A stretch of 55,276 nucleotides of DNA from Chloroflexota bacterium (GTDB lineage Bacteria; Chloroflexota; Anaerolineae; Anaerolineales; UBA4823). Made by a program: the position numbers and the translations under genes. Positions 11,264 to 19,018 of the stretch are shown here, piece by piece (position 1 is the stretch's first letter; each line of letters starts with the position of its first letter). The stretch is taken from NCBI GenBank assembly GCA_029782365.1, contig JAKOUW010000260.1:1-55276 (forward strand), written 5' to 3'. Under the pieces are notes generated by a model. That model searched no databases and was not told the DNA's origin. It saw only the letters and a program-made list of their open reading frames with translations.

Positions 11264-11554
11264 TCAGGCAACCAGCGTTCCCTCCAAATCCAGTGATGGC
11301 TTAGCGCCCACGTGAACCACCTTACCGCGCCATTCATCACCCAGGTAATAATAGCGTAAGGAGTCAACCTCAGGGTCGATCAATTTTTCTAGCATGATTT
11401 GCAATTGTTTCAACCGGGCAGCGTCGATCAAACACTCAAATACCGAGTTTTGCACACGCTGGCCATAATCCTGGCATTTATCGGCCACCTTTCTCAAGCG
11501 TTTTCTTCCCGCCGCAGTTTCCGTGTTCACATCGTATGTAATCAACACCAGCAT
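11264..11554 (-). CDS. cas2: CRISPR-associated endoribonuclease/integrase subunit Cas2
   Basis: A 96-aa protein of normal Cas2 length. It starts MLVLITYDV with the conserved beta-1 Asp (D8) and carries the RNSVFEC-type strand (here VQNSVFECL). Cas2 dimers bridge two Cas1 dimers in the spacer-integration complex. I chose the ATG at 11554 rather than an upstream start because the family begins at this Met and because AAGGAG lies about ten bases before it. The gene begins 14 bp after the cas1 stop and is the last gene of the operon, followed directly by the leader. Confidence 0.97.
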   Translation of the reverse strand: MLVLITYDVNTETAAGRKRLRKVADKCQDYGQRVQNSVFECLIDAARLKQLQIMLEKLIDPEVDSLRYYYLGDEWRGKVVHVGAKPSLDLEGTLVA

Positions 11555-11568
11555 GGCAATCAATCTCC

Positions 11569-12600
11569 TTAATTCCAAAAGAAGGGTGGATATGCGTCCA
11601 GATCGCCGCGCAGGTATCGCGCTAAAATCATAGCCTGCACATGCGGTATCAGCCCAAATGGAATGCGTTCTTTCAAGAACGGATGAAGAATCTCTTCCTT
11701 CTTTCGTTCTTGCCAGGCAGTCAATACCGCTTTTCGCGTGTCATCATCCATCAGTATGCCGCCGCTCTCCTTGTGAGCAAAGCCTTTTCCGTTGATCTGT
11801 TTGCGATTGACCAAAGACAGCGCCAGCCGGTCGGCAAAAACCGGGCGCAGTTCCTCCATCAAATCCAATGCCAACGAAGGCCGCCCGGGACGGTCTTGAT
11901 GCAAAAAGCCAACGTATGGATCAAGACCAACGGCTTCCAAGGCTGAGGCAGTCTCATTGGTCAAAATGGTGTATAGAAACGATAGCAGCGAATTCATATT
12001 ATCCAGCGGTGGGCGGCGAGACCTCTCTTGAAAAGTAAAGTCCTCTTTCTGCTGCAAAATCAACTCGTCAAACACACTGAAATAAATTTTTGCTGCGCTC
12101 CCTTCGAATCCCATCATTTCATTGGTTGTGGTGCAACATGAAATAACCGGAAGAAGTGCTTTCAGCGCATTTGAAACCTGCCTCAAATGAGGCACGTCAA
12201 CCAAAATTGCGTGATCTCGAATGGCACGTTCGATGACTGTGCGGCAGTTCGACACTTTTCCTAAAAGAAACGAGGCGGCAATCGCCGCGCTTGCATCTTG
12301 ATTTTCGGAAATTTCATACTGCTTCTTGCGCAGCAGAACATTGCCGCGCACCTTTCCGCTCACTCGCGCCAGGAAGCGGCCGTTTGGCGTCAAGAAACAC
12401 AGCCCAACATCGCGTTCGGCGCAGGCGCCCATTAAAGCTGGACTGACGCCCAGGTAGTTAAAACAGACGATGTTTTCCAGGTTATGCAGGGGCAGACGCA
12501 GTGAAACTTTTTCTTCTTTCTTGATGACGACATTTTCCCCATCCAATGTAAGGTAAGCTTCCGGGATGGTCACGTAGAGCACATTCGCTAGTTTTTTCAT
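11569..12600 (-). CDS. cas1: CRISPR-associated integrase Cas1 (type I-C)
   Basis: A 343-aa Cas1. Metal-binding residues are visible: Glu166 in GFEGSAAKIYF, His234 in VGFLHQDRPGRP, and Asp246 with Glu249/250 in LALDLMEELRP. With Cas2 it captures prespacers and inserts them at the leader end. The ATG at 12600 overlaps the cas4 stop by four bases (ATGA), so translation is probably coupled. A longer frame reaching 12765 runs into cas4 and begins with unrelated residues, so I reject it. The chain begins MKKLANVLYVT, the usual type I-C start. No key residue is missing. Confidence 0.97.
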   Translation of the reverse strand: MKKLANVLYVTIPEAYLTLDGENVVIKKEEKVSLRLPLHNLENIVCFNYLGVSPALMGACAERDVGLCFLTPNGRFLARVSGKVRGNVLLRKKQYEISENQDASAAIAASFLLGKVSNCRTVIERAIRDHAILVDVPHLRQVSNALKALLPVISCCTTTNEMMGFEGSAAKIYFSVFDELILQQKEDFTFQERSRRPPLDNMNSLLSFLYTILTNETASALEAVGLDPYVGFLHQDRPGRPSLALDLMEELRPVFADRLALSLVNRKQINGKGFAHKESGGILMDDDTRKAVLTAWQERKKEEILHPFLKERIPFGLIPHVQAMILARYLRGDLDAYPPFFWN

Positions 12601-13271
12601 TTCGTCTGCTCTTCGATCGTTTGGCGGATATACTTGGAAGCCGGCAGTGAATTTTCGAGAAGCTCTGGCAGACAGATATCCGCCAAGGAGCAAGACTTGC
12701 AAGCTTTCGAAGTTCTGACACGCGGCGTGTACCCGCGCTGATAATAAGCGTGCATCTCCGCGCACATCTCATGCACAAGCTTGCGCAGCGCGCTATCCAA
12801 AGGCACTGCTACGCGGCGGCGTGTCTCGCCATAATAAAGGTAGCCTTGCTGGATTTTCACCAACAGCATTTCTTCAAGGCAGATCGCCTGAGCGCACAGT
12901 TGAGCTTCATCGCAGGCGTCTTGCTTCTCATGCCCACGTTTGTACTCCACCGGGGCGGGGAGGTAAAGGCCATCCCGCCCCGGCAGATGCACTCCCTCGG
13001 CTGACTCTTGAAACTCGACCACATCGCACACGCCGACCAGACCCAGGCGGTAGGAAGCCACAGGCATCGCCCGCGTTGTGATGATCCCCTGGCGCGTTTC
13101 GCTGAAGAAGGGATCGTCTGTGCGTTTATGCAGTTGCTTGCCTTCCACCGTCAGCACATTTTCCTGCCACTGGCGCTCCACATGGATCAGCGCCCACTGC
13201 CGGCGGCAGAATACGAAGTGTTGGATGCCGGAGAGCGGCAGCAGCTCGTCGGGAGAGTATTCACTGGGCAT
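12597..13271 (-). CDS. cas4: CRISPR-associated exonuclease Cas4
   Basis: A 224-aa RecB-like Cas4. It has the four Fe-S cysteines (C22, and C191, C194, C200 in KACKSCSLADIC) and the nuclease residues His48, Asp83 (GVCDVVEF), Glu109 and Lys111 (PVEYKRG). In type I-C systems Cas4 works with Cas1 to trim prespacers and select those with a correct PAM. It lies between cas7 (8 bp away) and cas1 (4-bp overlap). The SD before the ATG is weak, which fits coupling to cas7. All motifs are intact. Confidence 0.96.
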   Translation of the reverse strand: MPSEYSPDELLPLSGIQHFVFCRRQWALIHVERQWQENVLTVEGKQLHKRTDDPFFSETRQGIITTRAMPVASYRLGLVGVCDVVEFQESAEGVHLPGRDGLYLPAPVEYKRGHEKQDACDEAQLCAQAICLEEMLLVKIQQGYLYYGETRRRVAVPLDSALRKLVHEMCAEMHAYYQRGYTPRVRTSKACKSCSLADICLPELLENSLPASKYIRQTIEEQTK

Positions 13272-13279
13272 AGATCAAA

Positions 13280-14152
13280 TCATTTTTCGCTCAGCGATAC
13301 CCCTTCGGGTAAGTTGGCTGAATCGATGATTATCTCATAATCGGTATAGCCACGTGCCGGGCCGGATTGGGATACTCTCTTTACTTTAACCAGATCGAAC
13401 AGGCGATGCGCTGGCGCGTTGCCCAGCTCGCTGTCGTGTTTGAAAACCACGATTTTCCGCATAGCCATTTTCCCTCTGGCAGCCGAATGGTCATGTTCGA
13501 ACATGTTGGCTAATGCCTCCCAAAACAGCGCCAGGTCCTCTTCTGAAAAACCGGTGCCTTTTGTTTCGTCATTGGCGAGCCGGGCCGAGATATACCCTTC
13601 GGCGCGATACAATGCATACGGCACGATGTGTTTGCGTCCCATCGTGCGCTCTTTTTCGGCATCTTCGATCCGGGTAACGGTTTGACGGGTGATAGTCACC
13701 TCTTGTTGAACAATCGGTTCTATACTGCGTGAGAAGTTGATTTGCACCGGGCCGCGCACCTGCCCGCAATTATCCCCGGTGGTCATCACCGCGCCGAAGG
13801 TGCGCACATCGAAGAAATTCACACACATCCACCGGCGAGCTTTTTCGACATCAGTTGCTTGCGTTTTTTCTTTTTTACCAGCCTCCAGTCCAATCGTTTT
13901 ATATGCCTCAGCATGGTTCTGATTTAGAGGAATGCCCTCTTTGACATAAATGCGATATCCGCTGGCGTCGTTTTTCACCAGCTCCACATAGTTTCGAACT
14001 TTGCGCTTCAAACAAACATCGGTTACAATTCCAAACCCGGTTTCTGGATCGATGCGCGGCATATTGCCCGCATCCGGATCTCCATTGGGGTTGCCGTTTT
14101 CAACATCGTAGAGCAAAACGAATTCATAACGATTTTGTAGGGGTGCAGACAT
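13280..14152 (-). CDS. cas7: Cascade backbone protein Cas7 (Csd2, type I-C)
   Basis: A 290-aa Cas7/Csd2. It starts MSAPLQNRYEFVLLYD and has the hallmark NGNPNGDPDAGN followed by PRIDPETG. Several copies coat the crRNA spacer in the interference complex. I chose the Met at 14152 over one nine codons upstream because AAAGGA lies a suitable distance before it and the family starts there. The 76-bp gap to cas8c is the largest in the operon. The gene ends GVSLSEK just before cas4. No anomaly seen. Confidence 0.95.
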   Translation of the reverse strand: MSAPLQNRYEFVLLYDVENGNPNGDPDAGNMPRIDPETGFGIVTDVCLKRKVRNYVELVKNDASGYRIYVKEGIPLNQNHAEAYKTIGLEAGKKEKTQATDVEKARRWMCVNFFDVRTFGAVMTTGDNCGQVRGPVQINFSRSIEPIVQQEVTITRQTVTRIEDAEKERTMGRKHIVPYALYRAEGYISARLANDETKGTGFSEEDLALFWEALANMFEHDHSAARGKMAMRKIVVFKHDSELGNAPAHRLFDLVKVKRVSQSGPARGYTDYEIIIDSANLPEGVSLSEK

Positions 14153-14228
14153 GGTCAAAATTCCTTTCTTCTTTGTCAAGTTTGAATAATAGTATCTTGG
14201 TCAATTGGGATTGAGTCTGCGATAGTGG

Positions 14229-14612
14229 CTACTCAACCTGCTCAGCGGATTCTTTCCCACTGCGGGGGATGAAGAATGCAACACGTTGGTGGTAATAACC
14301 TAACACGAACAGGCCCTGCTCATCCAGAGAAAAATGCGCAGGGAACGGATTATTCTCCAACGATAACAAGTTAAGCAATTGTTCGATGCGCCTATCACTG
14401 GCGTAACCATAATCAGCTTTTGAGATGTGATGCTGAGATAACCTTAGCAGCATTGGAAAAACGGTAGCAGGGCTGGCGCAGGCTGAAGTGAAATACCGAT
14501 CCTTGATGCTGGCGTTTACGTTGCCGACTGCCTCTTGCTGCACCTTTTCCAACACAGCGAATAACCGACCGAGTACATATGCCGGGATGGTGGATGTTTC
14601 ATTTAAACTCAT
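14229..14612 (-). CDS. cas11c: small subunit Cas11c from an internal start in cas8c
   Basis: In type I-C systems the small subunit is known to be made from an internal site within cas8c. Here codon 492 of cas8c is an ATG (14612), preceded by AGGAGGT with a 7-base spacing, a near-ideal SD inside a coding region. The product would be 127 aa, beginning MSLNETSTIPAYVLGRL and ending ESAEQVE, which is the usual Cas11c size. Two Cas11 copies are expected along the belly of the complex. The frame and SD are seen directly; the function follows from the family. Confidence 0.8.
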   Translation of the reverse strand: MSLNETSTIPAYVLGRLFAVLEKVQQEAVGNVNASIKDRYFTSACASPATVFPMLLRLSQHHISKADYGYASDRRIEQLLNLLSLENNPFPAHFSLDEQGLFVLGYYHQRVAFFIPRSGKESAEQVE

Positions 14613-16085
14613 TTCAAGTACCTCCTGATAAGGATGATTTGTTTGTCGGCGGTATTTCCGTCGTAATACGGCTTTGACAACTGCCGCGCGGACATAGTTG
14701 ATTTTACGAATTTTTTTCGAGCCGTCATCCATATCCGCACGAAAACGGGTGATGAGCGCCGAGTACAGCGCAGCCGGATAAGGAAGATCGTTCAGGATTG
14801 CCCGTAGTACCGAGCCGGCCAGTAACGGCATTGCTTCCTGATCTTTTGCTTTCGGCGAAACGGTTTCATCTAGAATCATTGGTAAACTGATGAAATCGGG
14901 CTGGCTTTCGAATTCTTTATCGATTTCCAAATCCTTATAGTGGCGCATGATCCTTTGGATGATTCTTCCAAAAGGCTCGGTGATGAAAAATCGCACGGAA
15001 ATGCGGGAGGCATTCGGAGACAAGCCAAGCACATAGAACTGCACATTTTCATCGAGCTCTTTGGTTAACAGTGTGATGTCTACAGGCCTAACGTGTGCCA
15101 CGTTTCTCGCTACCTTCCCCAATTTAGCCTCTGCATTTTTTCGTTCCACCTGATCAGGTGCTTGCGACTCGACAGCGTATTCTCCACCGAAAATACTGGC
15201 GAAAGCGGCTGCATATTCTTTTTTGTCGCTTTCTGCCCAATAGACAACCGTCGCATCGCCCAGGAAAATTGGAGGGTTGGTGTTATCAACAGAAAGCAAA
15301 TAATTTAGAGCTGTGGTGTAAGCGAAAACGGCTTTTTCACTGACCGGCGCATTCATCCCCTGAGCTTTGTTGTACGACTCGTAAGCTGGCGCATTGAAGC
15401 CCACCAGGGTAGCGCCGGATGACTGCGCTCCTCGCACCCGCTTCAAATTTGTGTGCAGACGCGCGATGGGCATCTTTTCACCCGTAACCAGGCACCTGCC
15501 GATTGCTACATCCTTCCCTGCGCGGAACTGTTCCCATGCCTGGCGAATCATGGGTTCCTGGTGAACAAATGTACCTTGGTACATGAACACCAGGTTTCCG
15601 CCTTTCAAAAGAGCTTCTTTCTGGCTGGTTATTCCTAGATGCTGGATAATTTTTTCCTGGTTGAAGTGGTCTAAGAACGCAATCACTGCCTTGGCGGCAT
15701 CACAATCCGCATTGCTTAGAATTTCCCGATTATGTTCGGAGAACGCATTATGCCTTTCGAGAGCATATTTCTTCTCATTCTCTGGATTGTCTTTCCTCTT
15801 TTCCGACATCCCCAAAACATAAACGTTGTTATCGCACAGGAAATTGGGAACGATACCCGAGGATCGCTTCACTTGTTCCGGGACGACCATACGCCGAGGC
15901 ACTTCGACAGTTTTATTGCCACGAGATTCCTGAACAAACAAAGGAAAAACATCCAGAAGATCACCCTCTTTTGAAATGTTCAATGCGAAGCTGATACCCG
16001 TCTTACTGTACCCAGGAGGGGCGATTGCGGATTGATCATCTGCTTGCAGGATTTCGTAATACCTGGCGAGGGATTGGAGTATCAT
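14229..16085 (-). CDS. cas8c: Cascade large subunit Cas8c (Csd1)
   Basis: A 618-aa Cas8c/Csd1 of usual length. It begins MILQSLARYYEIL, and the segments PPGYSKTGISFAL and DVFPLF are typical of the family N-terminus. The protein recognises the PAM and anchors the crRNA 5' end, and its C-terminus resembles the small subunit. It starts four bases after the cas5 stop. An internal ATG in the same frame (14612) with a perfect SD probably gives a separate Cas11c, listed on its own. The base composition is AT-richer than the flanking metabolic genes, as for the other cas genes. Confidence 0.95.
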   Translation of the reverse strand: MILQSLARYYEILQADDQSAIAPPGYSKTGISFALNISKEGDLLDVFPLFVQESRGNKTVEVPRRMVVPEQVKRSSGIVPNFLCDNNVYVLGMSEKRKDNPENEKKYALERHNAFSEHNREILSNADCDAAKAVIAFLDHFNQEKIIQHLGITSQKEALLKGGNLVFMYQGTFVHQEPMIRQAWEQFRAGKDVAIGRCLVTGEKMPIARLHTNLKRVRGAQSSGATLVGFNAPAYESYNKAQGMNAPVSEKAVFAYTTALNYLLSVDNTNPPIFLGDATVVYWAESDKKEYAAAFASIFGGEYAVESQAPDQVERKNAEAKLGKVARNVAHVRPVDITLLTKELDENVQFYVLGLSPNASRISVRFFITEPFGRIIQRIMRHYKDLEIDKEFESQPDFISLPMILDETVSPKAKDQEAMPLLAGSVLRAILNDLPYPAALYSALITRFRADMDDGSKKIRKINYVRAAVVKAVLRRKYRRQTNHPYQEVLEMSLNETSTIPAYVLGRLFAVLEKVQQEAVGNVNASIKDRYFTSACASPATVFPMLLRLSQHHISKADYGYASDRRIEQLLNLLSLENNPFPAHFSLDEQGLFVLGYYHQRVAFFIPRSGKESAEQVE

Positions 16086-16089
16086 AACC

Positions 16090-16752
16090 TCACCTCGCCA
16101 GCTTGACTTGCGTCAAATCCATCGTACCATCTTCGAGAACAGCCTTGAAGAAGAGAGGCTGAATATCTTTCGGATTTGAAAAATCTAGGTCAAACAAAAC
16201 CCAACCCAATTCCTGCTTGCCTTTCAATGCACTGAGCGGCAGAGCGCTTTCTTCGTAGAGTTCAACTCGTGCACCAAATTCACGCGTCCCCAGGCAAGGC
16301 GCGCTGAAATGCTGGCCCTTACGCAATCGCCGCAGAATGATGTTGAAATGTTTTTCCGGTGTATCCTGCGGACCGGCCTTATCTGGCAGGATTTCGAAAT
16401 GCGCCTGGATGATGTAATCGACATCTTTGAGAACTAAAGCCGCGCGCTGTTGGCGTTTGTCCGTGGCGGACAGTAAGAATGGCTCGCTTGAGCCCTTCAT
16501 TCGTTGAAGTGCGGTATCGGTGGACGCTTTGTCGCTCACCTCGTTGCGCCGGATGTTGGTGAATTGGATTTCCTTTAATACGATGATCTTGTCGATCACC
16601 CATCGGATGGCAGGCTTCCAATAAATCGCTTCAATCAGTCCGCGCGCAGCAGAAGGGGTCATCACATCATAACTGACGCGCTCAACCTTCATCTCTGGCC
16701 GGGTGAATAAAGCGTATTCGCCTCGCACACGAATCGTGATTCCGTATCCCAT
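16090..16752 (-). CDS. cas5: crRNA-processing endoribonuclease Cas5d (type I-C)
   Basis: A 220-aa Cas5d. Type I-C lacks Cas6, and Cas5d cuts the pre-crRNA at the base of the repeat stem and stays bound to the 5' handle. The conserved SAARGLIEAIYWKP segment (residues 34-46) holds Tyr44, which lines up approximately with the catalytic Tyr of studied Cas5d enzymes. His118 in QAHFE is a plausible catalytic His, but I could not align it. The C-terminal GTREFGARVELYE is also typical. AAAGGAG lies nine bases before the ATG. It sits 22 bp after cas3. Confidence 0.94.
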   Translation of the reverse strand: MGYGITIRVRGEYALFTRPEMKVERVSYDVMTPSAARGLIEAIYWKPAIRWVIDKIIVLKEIQFTNIRRNEVSDKASTDTALQRMKGSSEPFLLSATDKRQQRAALVLKDVDYIIQAHFEILPDKAGPQDTPEKHFNIILRRLRKGQHFSAPCLGTREFGARVELYEESALPLSALKGKQELGWVLFDLDFSNPKDIQPLFFKAVLEDGTMDLTQVKLAR

Positions 16753-16774
16753 CGGTTTTCACTCCTTTCTGATT

Positions 16775-19018
16775 TCAAGAGAAAAATATCGCTTCGCCGC
16801 TGTTATCAGTGGGAAGGATGACGCCGGTTTCACTATTATAGAATTCCAAATTGGTCAAAACATTGTATTTTTCCTGGTAAGTTTCAATCGCTCCTTTGGC
16901 TTGTAATGCCTCAAATTCGTTTTCGTATAAATTGACAATATACAATTGTAGCTGTCTTGACAGGCTGGCAGGGTAGGGATGAAAGCGAAGTTCCCGGAGT
17001 AGTTTTTGAGCTTCCTCATTGAATTGAATAATAATTGGCACTGTTGTATTTTCGATCACTCTAAATTTATCTGCAGCCTTTGCAAATTCAAAATGAGGTT
17101 TATTGAGCAGCGCTAAAATATTTTTCACATCTGTACTGCGTTGAACATCTTGTAAAGTATCTAACAACGTAAAATAATGATCTACGGCTTGGATTGACGT
17201 TGGATCGTCAGAATGATCTCTCAAGACGCTTTCGGCAGCTCGAGATGTTTGAAGAATAAATGATGGTGTGCGCTTAATGAATTCTGTCTCCGGTTCAAAT
17301 ACGAAAACCTTTCCAATTTGTTGTTTCTGTTCCCGATTTACTCTACCCGCAGCTTGTACGATGGAATCCAACCCTGCCAAAGCCCGATAACCCACTGGAA
17401 AATCCAGGTCAACGCCGGCTTCCATCACCTGTGTTGAGATTACCCGACAAACGCTGCCTTGGTTCAAACTTTCCCGAATCGTGTGGAGTGTCAGTTTGCG
17501 GTGGGCAGCGCACATCAGGGTAGAAAGGTGAAAACGTCCTTCGGGAACCAGCATGTCGAATAATCCTTTGGCGTGACGACGGGTATTGACAATGCAAAGT
17601 GCTTGACGGTGATCATTTAAGGCTTTCACTAAATTCCTATCAGGAAGAGCGCCAATTGTTTGTATGCTTACCCTTCGGTAGAATTCAAACAAGTTTTTCG
17701 GGTTTGGTGCTAACTCTGCTAATTCTACACCTGGTAAAAAGGGTTGCAAATTTGGCTGAGTAGCTGTGCAAAAGACAGCGCTGGAGCCGTAATTTTTTAC
17801 TAATTCCTGGACAGCAAGCATACAGGGGCGCATATATTCTCGAGGTAGTTGTTGAGCTTCATCGAAAATAATGACACTTTTGGCTATATTATGAATTTTG
17901 CGCGCCTTCGATTTTTTATTCGCATACAGAGATTCGAAAAATTGAACATTGGTTGTAACCACGATCGGAATATCCCAATTTTCACTGGCTAATCTTAATT
18001 TCTCAAAAAGTTGGTTTGTTTCATTATCATGTTCTGTGGCCTGCTTAAGTTTTTCCCAGTCAAAATTGGAATGATGCTCCAGGACATTTTTGTTTCCAAG
18101 GATTTCCTTAAAGATTCCAGCATTTTGTTCGATAATACTTGTAAATGGTATAACATAAATTACTCGCTGAAGATCATTGGCAACAGCATGGTTTAAACCG
18201 AAGGCCATCGAAGCCAATGTTTTACCACCTCCGGTGGGTACAGTAAGTTTAAAAAATCCAGGTTTTTGGAGTGATTTCTCCACACAAGTATTCAGGGTTT
18301 CATTACGCTTCTTATTGATTGCCGATTGTGGATTCGAAAATCGTTCAAGATAGTGATTAAACCTCTCACAAAGTACGGCAATTGAATCATACCCACTTCG
18401 TTGAACAGCCTCTTCTTCCATGTATGATTCTGTTTCTAACCAATCGGCATCTACCAAAACCGAATACAACATCCGAGTCAGGAAGGATATGGAAAAATAT
18501 GGGTAATCTTTCGCAGGGATGATTTGACGCGAATGCAAGGATAAATGTGATGCATTCACTTCATTGCGATACGCCTTGTAGTCTTCCAGGTTTTTCTTTT
18601 CACGGCGCGCAACCAGAGTTGAAGAGGCCGATAAATCGGTTGGATCTCCATAATCTGGCAAACCAGCGTGGTGTCCAGCAATACAATACGAAATCAGCTC
18701 AGCATACTCTTTTTCCGAAGGTTTAGTAAAAAGTTCCACTACTTCACGTGCGCCTGCAGCAGAATGGTCTACAAGTCTGCGTGAGCCCCTCAATCTTTCT
18801 TGAAATGCGAACGAATATTTACCGATATCGTGCAACCACGCGGCTACGCTGGCCAAATCTGCAATTCCAGCTGGTTCTCCCATTTCCCTGGCAATCTCTG
18901 CAGTTCTTCTTAAATGATCTATCAGCAACTGCCATTGATCTTCTGGTACATTCTTCTTCGAATGGGCGTAATAGATAGGATTGGATGGCTTTGCATCGAT
19001 CGCATACAACTTTGCCAT
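16775..19018 (-). CDS. cas3: possible free Cas3 from an internal start of the WYL-cas3 gene
   Basis: Codon 312 of the fusion is an ATG (19018-19016) preceded by GGGAGG at 19032-19027 with an 8-base gap that also contains AAGGAAG. Such a strong SD in a coding region is hard to explain by the protein sequence alone (EREARK). The product would be 747 aa, beginning MAKLYAIDAKPSNPIYYAH, which is the normal size and start for a stand-alone type I-C Cas3. It probably marks the ancestral cas3 start and may still be used. The SD and frame are seen; use of the site is inference. Confidence 0.6.
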   Translation of the reverse strand: MAKLYAIDAKPSNPIYYAHSKKNVPEDQWQLLIDHLRRTAEIAREMGEPAGIADLASVAAWLHDIGKYSFAFQERLRGSRRLVDHSAAGAREVVELFTKPSEKEYAELISYCIAGHHAGLPDYGDPTDLSASSTLVARREKKNLEDYKAYRNEVNASHLSLHSRQIIPAKDYPYFSISFLTRMLYSVLVDADWLETESYMEEEAVQRSGYDSIAVLCERFNHYLERFSNPQSAINKKRNETLNTCVEKSLQKPGFFKLTVPTGGGKTLASMAFGLNHAVANDLQRVIYVIPFTSIIEQNAGIFKEILGNKNVLEHHSNFDWEKLKQATEHDNETNQLFEKLRLASENWDIPIVVTTNVQFFESLYANKKSKARKIHNIAKSVIIFDEAQQLPREYMRPCMLAVQELVKNYGSSAVFCTATQPNLQPFLPGVELAELAPNPKNLFEFYRRVSIQTIGALPDRNLVKALNDHRQALCIVNTRRHAKGLFDMLVPEGRFHLSTLMCAAHRKLTLHTIRESLNQGSVCRVISTQVMEAGVDLDFPVGYRALAGLDSIVQAAGRVNREQKQQIGKVFVFEPETEFIKRTPSFILQTSRAAESVLRDHSDDPTSIQAVDHYFTLLDTLQDVQRSTDVKNILALLNKPHFEFAKAADKFRVIENTTVPIIIQFNEEAQKLLRELRFHPYPASLSRQLQLYIVNLYENEFEALQAKGAIETYQEKYNVLTNLEFYNSETGVILPTDNSGEAIFFS

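Noticed and set aside
363..11315. Dozens of open frames with repeating FQSTPPAWGAT, VSIHAPRMGSD, FNPRPPHGER or their minus-strand equivalents
   Set aside because: These are translations of the CRISPR repeat in different frames with a stop-free GC-rich core. They have no start signals and change frame with spacer length.
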